The notes: generated by a model from the sequence alone, not told the origin. A stretch of 64,000 nucleotides of DNA from Pseudomonas sp. SORT22 (GCF_018417635.1 NZ_CP071007.1:4340501-4404500), one strand, 5' to 3'; positions 20,078 to 29,353 are shown, numbered from the stretch's first letter. Translations and numbers: made by a program.

Positions 20078-21058
20078 TCAACCGCGCTCGGCCGGCACCG
20101 AAGACAGTTCGAACGGGCTGCTGCTTCGTCGCTGGTTACGATCTTCGCGCGGCGTGGCACCGAAGAAGTTGCGATAGGCACTGGAGAAATGCGGCCCGGA
20201 AGAAAACCCGCAAGAGAGGCCGATCTGGATGATCGACTTGCTGGTCTGCATCAGCATCTGCCGGGCCTTGTTCAGCCGCAGCTCCAGGTAATACTGGCTC
20301 GGCACGCGATTGAGGTACTGCTTGAAGATCCGCTCCAGTTGGCGGCGCGAGACGCATACATGCTGGGCGATCTCGTCGGTGGTCAGCGGCTCTTCGATAT
20401 TGGCTTCCATCAGCAGCACGGCCTGGGTCAGCTTCGGGTGGCTGGAGCCCAGGCGGTTCTGCAGCGGAATGCGCTGGCGCTCGCCGCCCTCGCGAATCCG
20501 CTCGACCACCAGTTCTTCCGACACCGCACCGGCAAGCTCGGCACCGTGATCGCGGGCCAGCACCGCCAGCAACAGGTCGATCACCGACATGCCGCCGCAC
20601 GCTGTCAGGCGGTCGCGGTCCCAGTCGAACAGGTGGCTGGTGGCGATGACCTTGGGGAAACGCTCGGCGAAATCATCCTGCCAGCGCCAGTGCACTGCGG
20701 CCCGGTAACCATCGAGCAGGCCCAGTTGCGCCAACGGATAGACCCCCGCCGACAAGCCGCCGACCACGCAACCGGCACGCACCAGTTGCTTGAGTGCGCT
20801 GGCCAGGCTCGAGGCCACGGCCTGCGGCGGCTCGTCCGCCAGCAGGAACAGCTTCTGACAGCCTTCGAGCTTGCCCGCCCACGGCTCGCCCGGCAGGCGC
20901 CAGGCACCCTCGCCAGGCGCTTCGGCCTGCAGGAAGGACAACTCGTAGACCACTTCCGGATGAACCTTCTGTGCTACCCGCAACACCTCCTCGGCCAGCG
21001 CCAGGGTCAGGGCTTTGGTGCTGGGCCAGATGAGAAAACCGATTCGCTGGGTGGTCAT
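20078..21058 (-). CDS. argR: Transcriptional regulator ArgR (AraC/GlxA family)
   Basis: A 326-residue protein with an N-terminal DJ-1/PfpI-like domain (RIGFLIWPSTKALTLALAEE; AGCVVGGLSAGVYPLAQLGLLDG) and a C-terminal AraC double helix-turn-helix (EPLTTDEIAQHVCVSRRQLERIFKQYL; IIQIGLSCGFSSGPHFSSAYRNFFG). In P. aeruginosa ArgR senses arginine, activates aot and aru and represses synthesis genes. It is not related to the hexameric E. coli ArgR. It lies 98 bases after aotP on the same strand, as the last gene of the aot operon. Confidence 0.95.
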   Translation of the reverse strand: MTTQRIGFLIWPSTKALTLALAEEVLRVAQKVHPEVVYELSFLQAEAPGEGAWRLPGEPWAGKLEGCQKLFLLADEPPQAVASSLASALKQLVRAGCVVGGLSAGVYPLAQLGLLDGYRAAVHWRWQDDFAERFPKVIATSHLFDWDRDRLTACGGMSVIDLLLAVLARDHGAELAGAVSEELVVERIREGGERQRIPLQNRLGSSHPKLTQAVLLMEANIEEPLTTDEIAQHVCVSRRQLERIFKQYLNRVPSQYYLELRLNKARQMLMQTSKSIIQIGLSCGFSSGPHFSSAYRNFFGATPREDRNQRRSSSPFELSSVPAERG

Positions 21059-21156
21059 GGGATGCGGTCCGAAACCTGAGAGAGGTCAAGAAGTTAGAGC
21101 CTGGTCAGGCTGCGCTTGATACGCAGCATGACCCATTTTGGTGCAAAGCGGCAATC

Positions 21157-21921
21157 TTACTTCAAGCTGCCCGAGAGGAACTGCTGCAGACGTTCCGACT
21201 GCGGATTGACCAGCACTTCGCGCGGGTTGCCGCTCTCTTCCACCAGGCCCTTGTGCAGGAACACCAGCTGGTTCGACACCTCACGGGCAAAGCCCATTTC
21301 GTGGGTGACCACGACCATGGTCCGGCCTTCCTGTGCCAGCGACTGCATGACCTTGAGCACGTCGCCAACCAGCTCCGGGTCGAGCGCCGAGGTCGGCTCG
21401 TCGAACAGCATCACTTCCGGCTCCATGGCCAGCGCCCGGGCAATCGCCACGCGCTGCTGCTCACCACCGGACATATGCCCAGGATAGGCGTCCTTGCGGT
21501 GGGCGACACCGACTTTGGCCAGGTAGTGCTCGGCTTTTTCCAGGGCGTCTTTCTTCGACATGCCGAGCACGTGCACCGGCGCTTCGATGATGTTTTCCAG
21601 CGCGGTCATGTGCGACCACAGGTTGAAGTGCTGGAACACCATCGACAGGCGCGAACGCATGCGCTGCAGTTGCTTGGGATCGGCGGCCTTGAGCGCGCCA
21701 TCCTTGTTGGCTACCAGCTTCAACTCTTCGTTGTTGAGCAGGATCTTGCCCGCGTGCGGCTGCTCGAGCAGGTTGATGCAACGCAGGAAGGTACTTTTGC
21801 CCGAACCGCTGGAGCCGATGATGCTGATCACGTCGCCTGCCTTGGCCGCCAGGGACACGCCCTTGAGCACTTCGTGACTGCCGTAGCGTTTATGCAGGTC
21901 TTGGATTTCGAGTTTGTACAT
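21157..21921 (-). CDS. aotP: Arginine/ornithine ABC transporter ATP-binding protein
   Basis: A 254-residue ABC ATPase of the polar-amino-acid type: Walker A GSSGSGKSTFLRC near residue 40, signature MSGGEQQRVAIARAL near residue 150, Walker B VMLFDEPTSALDPE, and the H-loop in VVVTHEMGFAREV. It powers arginine/ornithine import. The start MYKLEIQDLHKRYG is the family norm. In P. aeruginosa an extra gene (aotO) separates aotM and aotP; here the gap is only 67 bases and aotO is absent. Confidence 0.95.
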   Translation of the reverse strand: MYKLEIQDLHKRYGSHEVLKGVSLAAKAGDVISIIGSSGSGKSTFLRCINLLEQPHAGKILLNNEELKLVANKDGALKAADPKQLQRMRSRLSMVFQHFNLWSHMTALENIIEAPVHVLGMSKKDALEKAEHYLAKVGVAHRKDAYPGHMSGGEQQRVAIARALAMEPEVMLFDEPTSALDPELVGDVLKVMQSLAQEGRTMVVVTHEMGFAREVSNQLVFLHKGLVEESGNPREVLVNPQSERLQQFLSGSLK

Positions 21922-21988
21922 GCTGTCGATTCTCACAAAGCAGTCAGTCTTGAGCTAACGCTCAGGGCGAAAAAGTGGGCGCAGGCCG

Positions 21989-22687
21989 TCAGTGCTTGCG
22001 CGGCGCCAGGTAGCCCAGCCAGCGGCGCTCAGCCAGCTTGAACAGGCGCACCAGAATGAAGGTCAGGCACAGGTAGAACACGCCGGCCGTGATGTAGGCC
22101 TCGAACGGCAGGTAGTACTGGGCGTTGACCGTGCGCGCCGCACCGGTGATGTCGATCAGGGTGACGATCGACGCCAGGCTGGTGGTCTGCAGCATCATGA
22201 TCACTTCGTTGCTGTACTGCGGCAGCGCCCGGCGCAGGGCCGATGGCAGGAGGATGCGGCGGTACATCTTGACCCGCGACATGCCCATGGCCTTGGCCGC
22301 CTCGATCTCGCCATGGGGCGTGGCCTTGAGGCTGCCGGCGATGATCTCGGCGGTATAGGCGCTGGTGTTGATGGCAAAGGCCAGGCAGGCACAGAAGGTT
22401 GCACTGGACAGCCACGGCCAGAGGAAGCTTTCACGCACCGCTTCGAACTGGGCCAGGCCGTAGTAGATCAGAAACAGCTGCACCAGCATCGGCGTGCCGC
22501 GGATCACGTAGGTATAGAGCCAGGCGCTCATGTTCACCAAAGGCTGCTTGGAGACCCGCATCAGGCCCAGCGGGATCGCCGCCAGCAAACCGAACAGCAG
22601 CGACAGCGCCAGCAGCTTGAGGGTGGTCAGCAGGCCGCTCAGGTACAGCGGCAGCGCTTCCCAGATGACGTTGTAGTCGAAAATCAT
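21989..22687 (-). CDS. aotM: Arginine/ornithine ABC transporter permease AotM
   Basis: A 232-residue HisM-type permease. It has several membrane helices, the LLTTLKLLALSLLFGLLAAIPLGLMR start, and the EAA loop EIEAAKAMGMSRVKMYRRILLPSALRRALP that contacts the ATPase. It partners with AotQ; the start overlaps the aotQ stop by four bases, so they are translationally coupled. Confidence 0.95.
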   Translation of the reverse strand: MIFDYNVIWEALPLYLSGLLTTLKLLALSLLFGLLAAIPLGLMRVSKQPLVNMSAWLYTYVIRGTPMLVQLFLIYYGLAQFEAVRESFLWPWLSSATFCACLAFAINTSAYTAEIIAGSLKATPHGEIEAAKAMGMSRVKMYRRILLPSALRRALPQYSNEVIMMLQTTSLASIVTLIDITGAARTVNAQYYLPFEAYITAGVFYLCLTFILVRLFKLAERRWLGYLAPRKH

Positions 22688-23373
22688 AGATCAGCCGCCT
22701 TTACGCCAACCGAGTAGCGCTTCTCGAGGTAACGCAGGGCCAGCAGCGAAACACTGGTGATCACCAGGTACAGCGCCGCTACCGCCAGGAAGAAGGTGAA
22801 AGGTTCGCGGGTGGCATCGGCCGCCTGCTTGGCCTTGAACATCATGTCCTGCAGGCCCACTACCGAAATCAGTGCGGTTGCCTTGGTCAGGACCAGCCAG
22901 TTGTTGGTGAAGCCGGGGATCGCCAGGCGAATCATCTGCGGCACCAGCACCCGGAAGAACACTTGCAGGCTGCTCATGCCATAGGCCATGCCAGCTTCGG
23001 CCTGCCCCTTGGGAATGGCCATGAACGCCCCGCGGAAGGTTTCCGACAGATAGGCACCAAAGATGAAGCCCAAGGTGCCGATACCCGCCATCAGCGGATT
23101 GAGGTCGATGTAGTCGTCAAAGCCCAGTAGCGGCGCGACGCGATTGAGCAGATCCTGGCCGCCGTAGAAAATCAGCAGGATCAGAACCAGATCGGGAATC
23201 CCGCGGATCACGGTGGAATACAGATCGCCGAGCCAGGCCAGCCAGCGCACTGGCGACAAACGCAGCGCCACACCGATCAGACCGAGCACGATGGCCAGGG
23301 CCATGGACGACAAGGCGAGCTGTAGCGTCAGCCACGCTCCGTCGAGGATGACTGCCCCGTAGCCTTTCAACAT
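22684..23373 (-). CDS. aotQ: Arginine/ornithine ABC transporter permease AotQ
   Basis: A 229-residue HisQ-type permease: LDGAWLTLQLALSSMALAIVLGLIGVALRL, RGIPDLVLILLIFYGGQ and the EAA-like loop GQAEAGMAYGMSSLQVFFRVLVPQMIRLAIPGFTN. The start MLKGYGAVI has GAGGAC upstream; an earlier in-frame start would lie inside the attenuator hairpin. Confidence 0.95.
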   Translation of the reverse strand: MLKGYGAVILDGAWLTLQLALSSMALAIVLGLIGVALRLSPVRWLAWLGDLYSTVIRGIPDLVLILLIFYGGQDLLNRVAPLLGFDDYIDLNPLMAGIGTLGFIFGAYLSETFRGAFMAIPKGQAEAGMAYGMSSLQVFFRVLVPQMIRLAIPGFTNNWLVLTKATALISVVGLQDMMFKAKQAADATREPFTFFLAVAALYLVITSVSLLALRYLEKRYSVGVKAADL

Positions 23374-23398
23374 GATGAGGTCCTCGACCTTAGGGATG

Positions 23399-23441
23399 AA
23401 AAAATGGTGCAAACCTCAGAGTCTCTGCTGCTTGCACCATT
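23399..23441 (-). terminator. Attenuator hairpin between aotJ and aotQ
   Basis: On the minus strand AATGGTGCAA pairs with TTGCACCATT across an 18-base loop, followed by TTTTTT. It lies between the stop of the binding-protein gene and the first permease gene. A partial terminator here would leave more binding protein than membrane components, a common design in such operons (inference). Confidence 0.75.
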
Positions 23442-23463
23442 GAACAGGTGAAACGTCGACGAT

Positions 23464-24249
23464 TTACTTGGCGTCTGGGCCGTAGATGTCGAAGTTGAAG
23501 TACTTGTCCTGAATCTGCTTGTACTTGCCGTTGGCACGGATGGCCGCGATGGCAGCGTTGATGCGATCCAGGTTGGCCTTGTCGCCTTTGCGCACGGCAA
23601 TGCCGATGCCGTCACCGAAGTACTTGGCGTCGGTGAACGATGGGCCAACGAAGGCGAAGCCTTTACCGGCATCAGTCTTCAGGAAACCGTCTTCCAACAG
23701 CGTAGCATCGGCGACGGTGCCATCCAGACGGCCAGCGGCGACGTCCAGGTAGATTTCGTTCTGGGTGCCGTAAGGAACGATGGTGGCGCCTTGCGCACCG
23801 AACACTTCCTTGGCGAAGCGATCGTGGATCGAGCCGCGCTGCACGCCGATCTTCTTGCCCTTGAGCTCAGTCAGGCCTTCGCTGACCGCAGTACCTTCCT
23901 TCATCACCAGGCGTGCCGGGGTCAGGTAGTACTTGCCGGTGAAGTCCACGGACTTCTTGCGATCGTCGGTGATCGACATGGACGACAGGATGGCGTCGAT
24001 CTTGCGCACTTTCAGCGCCGGGATCAGGCCGTCGAACTCTTGCTCGACCCAGGTGCACTTGGCCTTCATTTCTTCGCACAGGGCATTACCGATGTCGTAG
24101 TCGAAGCCGGCGATGCTGCCATCAGGCTGCTTGAAAGCGAACGGTGGGTAGGCGGCCTCGATCCCGATTTTCAACGGTTTCTCATCAGCCAGCGCTGCCA
24201 GGGAAAACACGGACAGCGCCAGGGCGCCAAGCAGTGCGAGTTTCTTCAT
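23464..24249 (-). CDS. aotJ: Arginine/ornithine periplasmic binding protein
   Basis: A 261-residue family 3 solute-binding protein. The signal peptide [21 protein letters not shown] ends near residue 21. The mature part has [28 protein letters not shown] and the [25 protein letters not shown] block of lysine/arginine/ornithine binders. It delivers the ligand to AotQM. ATG with GGAG seven bases ahead. It is the first gene of aotJQMP-argR. Confidence 0.95.
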   Translation of the reverse strand: MKKLALLGALALSVFSLAALADEKPLKIGIEAAYPPFAFKQPDGSIAGFDYDIGNALCEEMKAKCTWVEQEFDGLIPALKVRKIDAILSSMSITDDRKKSVDFTGKYYLTPARLVMKEGTAVSEGLTELKGKKIGVQRGSIHDRFAKEVFGAQGATIVPYGTQNEIYLDVAAGRLDGTVADATLLEDGFLKTDAGKGFAFVGPSFTDAKYFGDGIGIAVRKGDKANLDRINAAIAAIRANGKYKQIQDKYFNFDIYGPDAK

Positions 24250-24685
24250 CTGGAACTCCATCGGTAAAGGGCAATACGAGGCAGGGTTGAGAACTGCCCG
24301 ATATGCGAATGGGTACAACGCGAGCTGCGCAGGGTCGGCATTGAAGCAGACGCGACGAGCGAGTGATCGGCATTTTAACGACAGCTCCGAAGCCGATATT
24401 TCTTCAATGCGACAACTAGTTACAGAAGCGCAGGAACGCGGGGGCGCAGATATTGACAGCTTTCACGGAATATGCAAAAGCAAAAGACAAATAACCAATC
24501 AATGAAGCAATAAGCGGGCCTATTATTGGCAAAGCCTTCTAATCCGGCAAGCGCAGCGTTTCAGCAGGCGAAAACGGGTGGCTGAAATGCCCTGAAAACG
24601 TACGGTGGCGTTTCGCAATGCCCCGTTTTTGTGCGAAAGCGGTGACAGAAGGGTTACCGATGATTGTCGAAGTAACAGAAAGCAC
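24250..24685 (-). promoter_or_regulatory. aotJ upstream region with ArgR-type half-site
   Basis: No gene. On the minus strand TGTCGC-N8-AA (24414-24399) matches the ArgR half-site. Weaker relatives TGTCGT (24383-24378) and CGTCGC (24357-24352) lie downstream in the same orientation. I cannot fix the promoter hexamers. The stretch near 24460-24540 is A/T-rich. Confidence 0.55.
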
Positions 24686-24717
24686 AAAGCCCCGCCGGAG
24701 TAACCCGGCAGGGCTTT
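24686..24717 (-). terminator. acs terminator
   Basis: AAAGCCC / GGGCTTT hairpin with an inner CCGG/CCGG stem, followed on the minus strand by TGTGCTTTCT. It lies 48 bases after the acs stop. Confidence 0.7.
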
Positions 24718-24735
24718 GCGTGGACCCGATCGCTG

Positions 24736-24760
24736 TGCAGGAGCGGGCTTGCCCCGCGAT
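24736..24760. repeat. REP-type half element
   Basis: GCAGGAGCGGGCTTGCCCCGCGAT, the same subtype as the left arm of the pair at 52.1 kb. It lies between the acs stop and its terminator. Confidence 0.65.
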
Positions 24761-24764
24761 ACCT

Positions 24765-26726
24765 TTAGGCCGAAGCCTTGCTCATGTCCTTGTGGGTATC
24801 GATCAGGTGCTGCACCACACCCGGATCGGCCAGGGTCGAGATATCACCCAGGCCATCGTACTCGGCCGTGGCGATCTTGCGCAGGATGCGGCGCATGATC
24901 TTGCCCGAGCGGGTTTTCGGCAGGCCGGGCGCCCACTGGATGACATCCGGCGAGGCAATCGGGCCGATTTCCTTGCGCACCCAGTTCTTCAGCTCCAGGC
25001 GCAGTTGCTCGGTTGGCTCGACGCCACCATTGAGGGTGACGTAGACATAGATACCCTGCCCCTTGATGTCGTGCGGCACGCCAACCACTGCGGCCTCGGC
25101 GACTTTCGGGTGGGCGACCATGGCACTTTCGATCTCGGCGGTACCCATGCGGTGGCCGGAGACGTTGAGCACGTCATCGACGCGGCCAGTGATCCAGTAG
25201 TAGCCGTCTTCGTCGCGACGGGCACCGTCACCCGTGAAGTACATGCCGCGGAAAGTCTTGAAGTAGGTGTCGACGAAGCGGTCGTGGTCACCGTACAGCG
25301 AGCGCGACTGGCCCGGCCAGGAATCGAGGATCACCAGGTTGCCTTCGGCGGCGCCTTCGATCAGGTTGCCAAGGTTATCCACAAGGGCCGGCACCACACC
25401 AAAGAACGGACGGGTCGCCGAACCCGGCTTGAGCGCGGTAGCGCCTGGCAGCGGGCTGATCAGCACGCCCCCGGTTTCGGTCTGCCACCAGGTGTCGACG
25501 ATCGGGCAACGCTCCTTGCCGACGGTGTGGTAGTACCAGTTCCAGGCTTCCGGGTTGATCGGCTCGCCCACCGAGCCCAGCAGGCGCAGGCTGGAACCAT
25601 CGGCACCGGCGACGGCAGCCTGACCTTCAGCCATCATCGCGCGGATGGCGGTCGGCGCGGTGTAGAGGATGTTGACCTTGTGCTTGTCGATGATCTTCGA
25701 CACGCGGGTGATGTCCGGATAGTTCGGCACGCCTTCGAACAGCACGGTGGTCGCGCCGTTGGCCAGCGGGCCGTAGACGATGTAGCTGTGGCCGGTGACC
25801 CAGCCGACGTCGGCGGTGCACCAGTAGACTTCGCCCGGACGGTAGTCGAACACCCGTTCATGGGTCAGCGCGGCGTAGACCATGTAGCCGCCGGTGGTGT
25901 GCAGCACGCCCTTGGGCTTGCCGGTGGAACCGGAGGTGTAGAGGATGAACAGCGCTTCTTCGGCGCCCATTTCCTTCGGCGCACAGTGGCTGGAAGCAAC
26001 CTTCATCAGGTCTTCGTACCAGATGTCGCGGTGCTGGTGCCAGGCGATGTCGCCACCGGTGCGCTTGCAGACGATGATCTTCTGCACGCTGCTGGTTTCG
26101 GGGTTGGTCAGGGCCAGGTCGACGTTGGCTTTGAGTGCGGTGCGACGACCGCCACGCAGACCTTCGTCAGCGGTGATGACGATCTTCGACTTGCAGTCGA
26201 TTATGCGCCCGGCCAGTGCCTCGGGCGAGAAGCCGCCGAACACCACCGAGTGGATCGCACCGATGCGGGCGCACGCCAGCATGGCGACCACGGCCTCGGG
26301 GATCATCGGCATATAGATGGTGACCACGTCACCGCGGTGCACATCCTGGCCACGCAGGGCGTTGGCGAACTTGCACACTTGCTCGTGCAGTTCACGGTAG
26401 GTGATGTTGCGGTGTTCGGAAGGGTCGTCGCCTTCCCAGATGATCGCGACTTGATCGCCGCGCTCGGCCAGATGGCGGTCCAGGCAGTTGTAGGAAACGT
26501 TCAGAGTGCCGTCAGCAAACCATTTGATATCGACATGGTGGTCGTCGAAGGAGGTCTGCTTGACCTTGGTGAAAGGCTTGATCCAGTCGAGGCGCTGAGC
26601 CTGCTCGCGCCAGAAGCCGTCCGGGTTGATCACCGACTGCTGGTACATGGCCTTGTAGGTCGCCTCGTCGGTCAACGTCTTGGCCGCAACCTCGGGACGA
26701 ACGGGATACAGGGGAGCCGCACTCAT
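24765..26726 (-). CDS. acs: Acetyl-CoA synthetase
   Basis: A 653-residue AMP-forming synthetase: P-loop [12 protein letters not shown] near residue 260, [33 protein letters not shown], and the C-terminal lysine in [15 protein letters not shown] near residue 610. That lysine is the site acetylated by Pat-type enzymes in relatives. It activates acetate through acetyl-AMP. ATG with GAGGTAAC upstream. Likely the acsA-type enzyme; substrate range beyond acetate (for example propionate) is not excluded. Confidence 0.96.
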   Translation of the reverse strand: MSAAPLYPVRPEVAAKTLTDEATYKAMYQQSVINPDGFWREQAQRLDWIKPFTKVKQTSFDDHHVDIKWFADGTLNVSYNCLDRHLAERGDQVAIIWEGDDPSEHRNITYRELHEQVCKFANALRGQDVHRGDVVTIYMPMIPEAVVAMLACARIGAIHSVVFGGFSPEALAGRIIDCKSKIVITADEGLRGGRRTALKANVDLALTNPETSSVQKIIVCKRTGGDIAWHQHRDIWYEDLMKVASSHCAPKEMGAEEALFILYTSGSTGKPKGVLHTTGGYMVYAALTHERVFDYRPGEVYWCTADVGWVTGHSYIVYGPLANGATTVLFEGVPNYPDITRVSKIIDKHKVNILYTAPTAIRAMMAEGQAAVAGADGSSLRLLGSVGEPINPEAWNWYYHTVGKERCPIVDTWWQTETGGVLISPLPGATALKPGSATRPFFGVVPALVDNLGNLIEGAAEGNLVILDSWPGQSRSLYGDHDRFVDTYFKTFRGMYFTGDGARRDEDGYYWITGRVDDVLNVSGHRMGTAEIESAMVAHPKVAEAAVVGVPHDIKGQGIYVYVTLNGGVEPTEQLRLELKNWVRKEIGPIASPDVIQWAPGLPKTRSGKIMRRILRKIATAEYDGLGDISTLADPGVVQHLIDTHKDMSKASA

Positions 26727-27124
26727 CTTTGTTACCTCGGTGTAATAGTTGTTTTTGTATGACCTCGTTGTAACTGTACCAGACTGCGCCGGCCATTCGA
26801 CGTTGGTAGTAACGCCCTGGTCTTTTCTCCCTGCGACAAACCGCGAAGGCTCAAGGCCGGGTCTGCACGGCGAAAAAATAAAATTACCCGGCAGTCTGCC
26901 AGGCGATTGTTACAGTTTCTGCCAACAGTGTTTATCAAAACCGTGGCTGTTTAAGCGCAGGCCGCACTCCTAGAATTCACCTCGCCAGCAACGGCACCAC
27001 GATTAACTTTCTTGTAGCCCCCCACGAAGGGAAGTTAATCGGCAAATAATCGTGATAGTTGATCCTGCTGTACACGCGGCGCCACAAGCGCTGCGTGCCC
27101 CCTTACGACCTTAGACAGGTAAAA
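26727..27124. other. acs / DUF2790 intergenic region with nested inverted repeats
   Basis: No gene. It contains GATTAACTT (27001-27009) matched by AAGTTAATC (27032-27040), and CACGATTA (26998-27005) matched by TAATCGTG (27047-27054). The two pairs share the GATTA segment and so exclude each other. The rest should hold the divergent promoters of acs and the DUF2790 gene, which I could not place. Confidence 0.6.
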
Positions 27125-27391
27125 ATGAAGATGAAAGCTTTACTGGTATTGGCACTGGGTAGTCTTTGCAGCGTGGCGATGGCCGACGAAGTTGCAAATG
27201 GCGGCGCCGAGCAGATTCCGGTTGAACAGTACAGTTACTCGCAACATCTGGACATCGCCAAGGTCATTTCCATGAGCGAAGTGCCGAATGTCTGCGAAGT
27301 GGTCCCGGCGCGCATGACCTACGAAGATTCCCAGGGCAAGCGCCACATTCTCGAGTACCGGGTGATGGGTAACGGGTGCTCGAACGGTTGA
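27125..27391 (+). CDS. DUF2790 family small secreted protein
   Basis: An 88-residue protein with signal peptide MKMKALLVLALGSLCSVAMA and a mature part of about 68 residues with the DUF2790 block YSQHLDIAKVISMSEVPNVC and RMTYEDSQGKRHILEYRVMG. Two cysteines could form a disulfide. This family of small periplasmic proteins is common and multi-copy in Pseudomonas, and its function is unknown. ATG at this position, or the next ATG two codons on, is possible; AGG lies upstream. It stands alone between acs and phhR. Confidence 0.9.
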   Translation: MKMKALLVLALGSLCSVAMADEVANGGAEQIPVEQYSYSQHLDIAKVISMSEVPNVCEVVPARMTYEDSQGKRHILEYRVMGNGCSNG

Positions 27392-27410
27392 TCCAACGGG
27401 TTGACCGCCT

Positions 27411-27446
27411 GCAGCGCCTCGGTTGGCATTCAACGAGGCGCGCTGC
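27411..27446 (+). terminator. Hairpin after the DUF2790 gene
   Basis: GCAGC-GCCTCG pairs with CGAGGC-GC-GCTGC around a TTGGCATTCAA loop, followed by ACTATTT. It is a probable, not strong, terminator. Confidence 0.5.
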
Positions 27447-27516
27447 ACTATTTGGACAGTACACCTGCAACTAATAACCTGCCTGTATTACCCATACTTT
27501 ATTAACGCCAGATTAA

Positions 27517-29073
27517 TTAATCCGATTTGCCGACTGCATGTTCACGCAACTTGTTGGCAATAGTGGTGTGGGAAACTCCCAAGCGTTTACCCAGCGCCCG
27601 ACTGCTGGGAAATTCGCTCATCAAGCGCTCCAGTACTGCCTTCTCGAAACGCCCGACTATTTGCCCCAGGTCGCCCTCAAGGGAAAACTCGCCCAAGGGT
27701 TGCCGGCCGCCGTAGTCCGGCAGGCGAATATGTTCAGTCTTGACCACCCCGCCGTCACATAGCGACACGGCCTGAAACAGCACGTTCTCCAGTTGCCGCA
27801 CGTTGCCCGGCCAGTGGTACTGGCTCAAACGCTCCATGGCCGCTGGCGCAAGCTTGGGCAGCGGGCAACCGATCTGCCGGCTGGCCTGGTCAAGAAAGTG
27901 CTCGACCAGCGGCGGCAAGCCATCCAGGCATTCGCGCAGCGGCGGAATATGCAGCGACAGCACGTTGAGGCGGTGGTAAAGGTCCTGGCGGAATTCGCCA
28001 CGGGCGCACAACTCGGACAGATCGACCTGGGTGGCACAGATGACCCGCACATCCAGGTACACCTCTTCATCACTGCCTACCCGACGAAAGCAGCCGTCCT
28101 GCAGAAAGCGCAGCAGTTTTACCTGCAGGCGAGGACTCATCTCACCGACGCCATCGAGGAACAGCGTGCCGCCTGCCGTCAGTTCCAGCAGCCCCAGCTT
28201 GCCCTCGGCCCGCGCGCCTTCAAACGCCCCCGGGCCGTAACCGAACAGTTCGGTCTCGGCCATGGACTCGGGCAAGCCGGCGCAGTTGAGCGCCATCAAC
28301 GGCGCCTGGCCACGGGGGCTGGCCAAGTGACAGGCACGGGCCAGCAACTCCTTGCCGGTGCCGGTCTCGCCTTCGATCAGCAGTGGTGCATCCAGCGGCG
28401 CCATGCGCCGCGCTTCGCGCACCACCGCAGCCATCACCCGCGAACTCTGGAAGATGCTGTCGAAGCCACGCAGCTCCTGCTTGCGCACGTTATAGATGCG
28501 CTCGCCTATGCGGTCGGCGCGGTGCAGGGTCAATACCGCACCGGCCAGGGCTTCGCTGTCGTCGTGCTCGGACTGTAGCGGCGCAATATCGGCGAGGAAC
28601 ACATCGCCCTTGACCTTGACCCGCAGGCCGTTGATACGCGACTTGTTCGCCCGCACCAGCTCCGGCAGGTCGAAATCCTCGGCATAACGCGACAGCGGAA
28701 TGCCCGGCACCTCGTCGACACGCACCCCGAGCAGCTGCGCCGCAGCGCGGTTGGCAGCCACAATGGAGCCGCCCATGTCGATCGACAGCACCGGGAAATC
28801 CAGTGCGCCGAGCAAGGCATTGAGCTCCATGTGCCGACGCTCGCTGGGCATCAGGCCGACGCGCTTGACCCCGAACACCCCGGCGATCGATTCGAATTTC
28901 GGCCGCAGGGCCTGGAACTGCAGGTTGATCAGGTTCGGGCAGTGCAGATAGATGGCATTGCCATGCTCGCCACCGACCTCACCGCGGGCGACGTTGATGC
29001 CGTACTCCACCAGCAGGTTGAGAATGTCGCGCAGGATGCCGATGCGGTTCTGGCAATGCACTTTAATACGCAT
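27517..29073 (-). CDS. phhR: TyrR/PhhR-type aromatic amino acid regulator
   Basis: A 518-residue protein: N-terminal ACT domain (MRIKVHCQNRIGILRDILNLL), PAS domain, AAA+ domain with Walker A GETGTGKELLARA near residue 240 and Walker B GGTLFLDGVGEMS, and a C-terminal helix-turn-helix (SRALGKRLGVSHTTIANKLREH). It activates phenylalanine/tyrosine catabolism. The sigma-54 contact loop, GAFTGA in true sigma-54 activators, reads GAFEGA here (near residue 281), which fits reports that P. putida PhhR works at sigma-70 promoters. It is divergent from phhABC; two TyrR-type boxes lie between. I chose the start at the ACT domain; the ORF extends further up without support. Confidence 0.94.
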   Translation of the reverse strand: MRIKVHCQNRIGILRDILNLLVEYGINVARGEVGGEHGNAIYLHCPNLINLQFQALRPKFESIAGVFGVKRVGLMPSERRHMELNALLGALDFPVLSIDMGGSIVAANRAAAQLLGVRVDEVPGIPLSRYAEDFDLPELVRANKSRINGLRVKVKGDVFLADIAPLQSEHDDSEALAGAVLTLHRADRIGERIYNVRKQELRGFDSIFQSSRVMAAVVREARRMAPLDAPLLIEGETGTGKELLARACHLASPRGQAPLMALNCAGLPESMAETELFGYGPGAFEGARAEGKLGLLELTAGGTLFLDGVGEMSPRLQVKLLRFLQDGCFRRVGSDEEVYLDVRVICATQVDLSELCARGEFRQDLYHRLNVLSLHIPPLRECLDGLPPLVEHFLDQASRQIGCPLPKLAPAAMERLSQYHWPGNVRQLENVLFQAVSLCDGGVVKTEHIRLPDYGGRQPLGEFSLEGDLGQIVGRFEKAVLERLMSEFPSSRALGKRLGVSHTTIANKLREHAVGKSD

Positions 29074-29141
29074 GAAATGTCCTACAAGAAGGTCTGGTAA
29101 GCGCCACGGCAAGCAAGTTTTTGCAGCGAGCCAAGAATAGT

Positions 29142-29159
29142 CGTAAAGATTATGTGACA
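29142..29159. promoter_or_regulatory. TyrR/PhhR-type box 1
   Basis: CGTAAA-N6-GTGACA, 9 of 12 matches to the TyrR/PhhR consensus TGTAAA-N6-TTTACA. It lies 73 bases from box 2, about seven helical turns. Confidence 0.55.
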
Positions 29160-29214
29160 GATAGCCGCAGTTTCAAGGATTAAAGCACCCGTTTTTTCGG
29201 GATGCCGGGTATTT

Positions 29215-29232
29215 CGTAAAGTTATCGTTACA
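29215..29232. promoter_or_regulatory. TyrR/PhhR-type box 2
   Basis: CGTAAAGTTATCGTTACA, 10 of 12 matches to TGTAAA-N6-TTTACA, upstream of phhA. Confidence 0.7.
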
Positions 29233-29353
29233 AAATCCGGAGCAGTTCGAGCGCGAAGCTGCCGTCAGGACGCTGCAAACCGGACCAATGCGGGTTATCA
29301 CTAGGGCAATGGCTTGAACACATAACAAGAATGGCCCTCAGCAGGAGAGCAGC

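Noticed and set aside
24618..26762. Long plus-strand open frame opposite acs
   Set aside because: Antisense shadow of acs; its product has the same compositional bias and no recognisable fold.
29281..29353. Sigma-54 promoter before phhA
   Set aside because: No TGGCAC-N5-TTGC-like pair with correct spacing is present, and PhhR lacks the GAFTGA motif.
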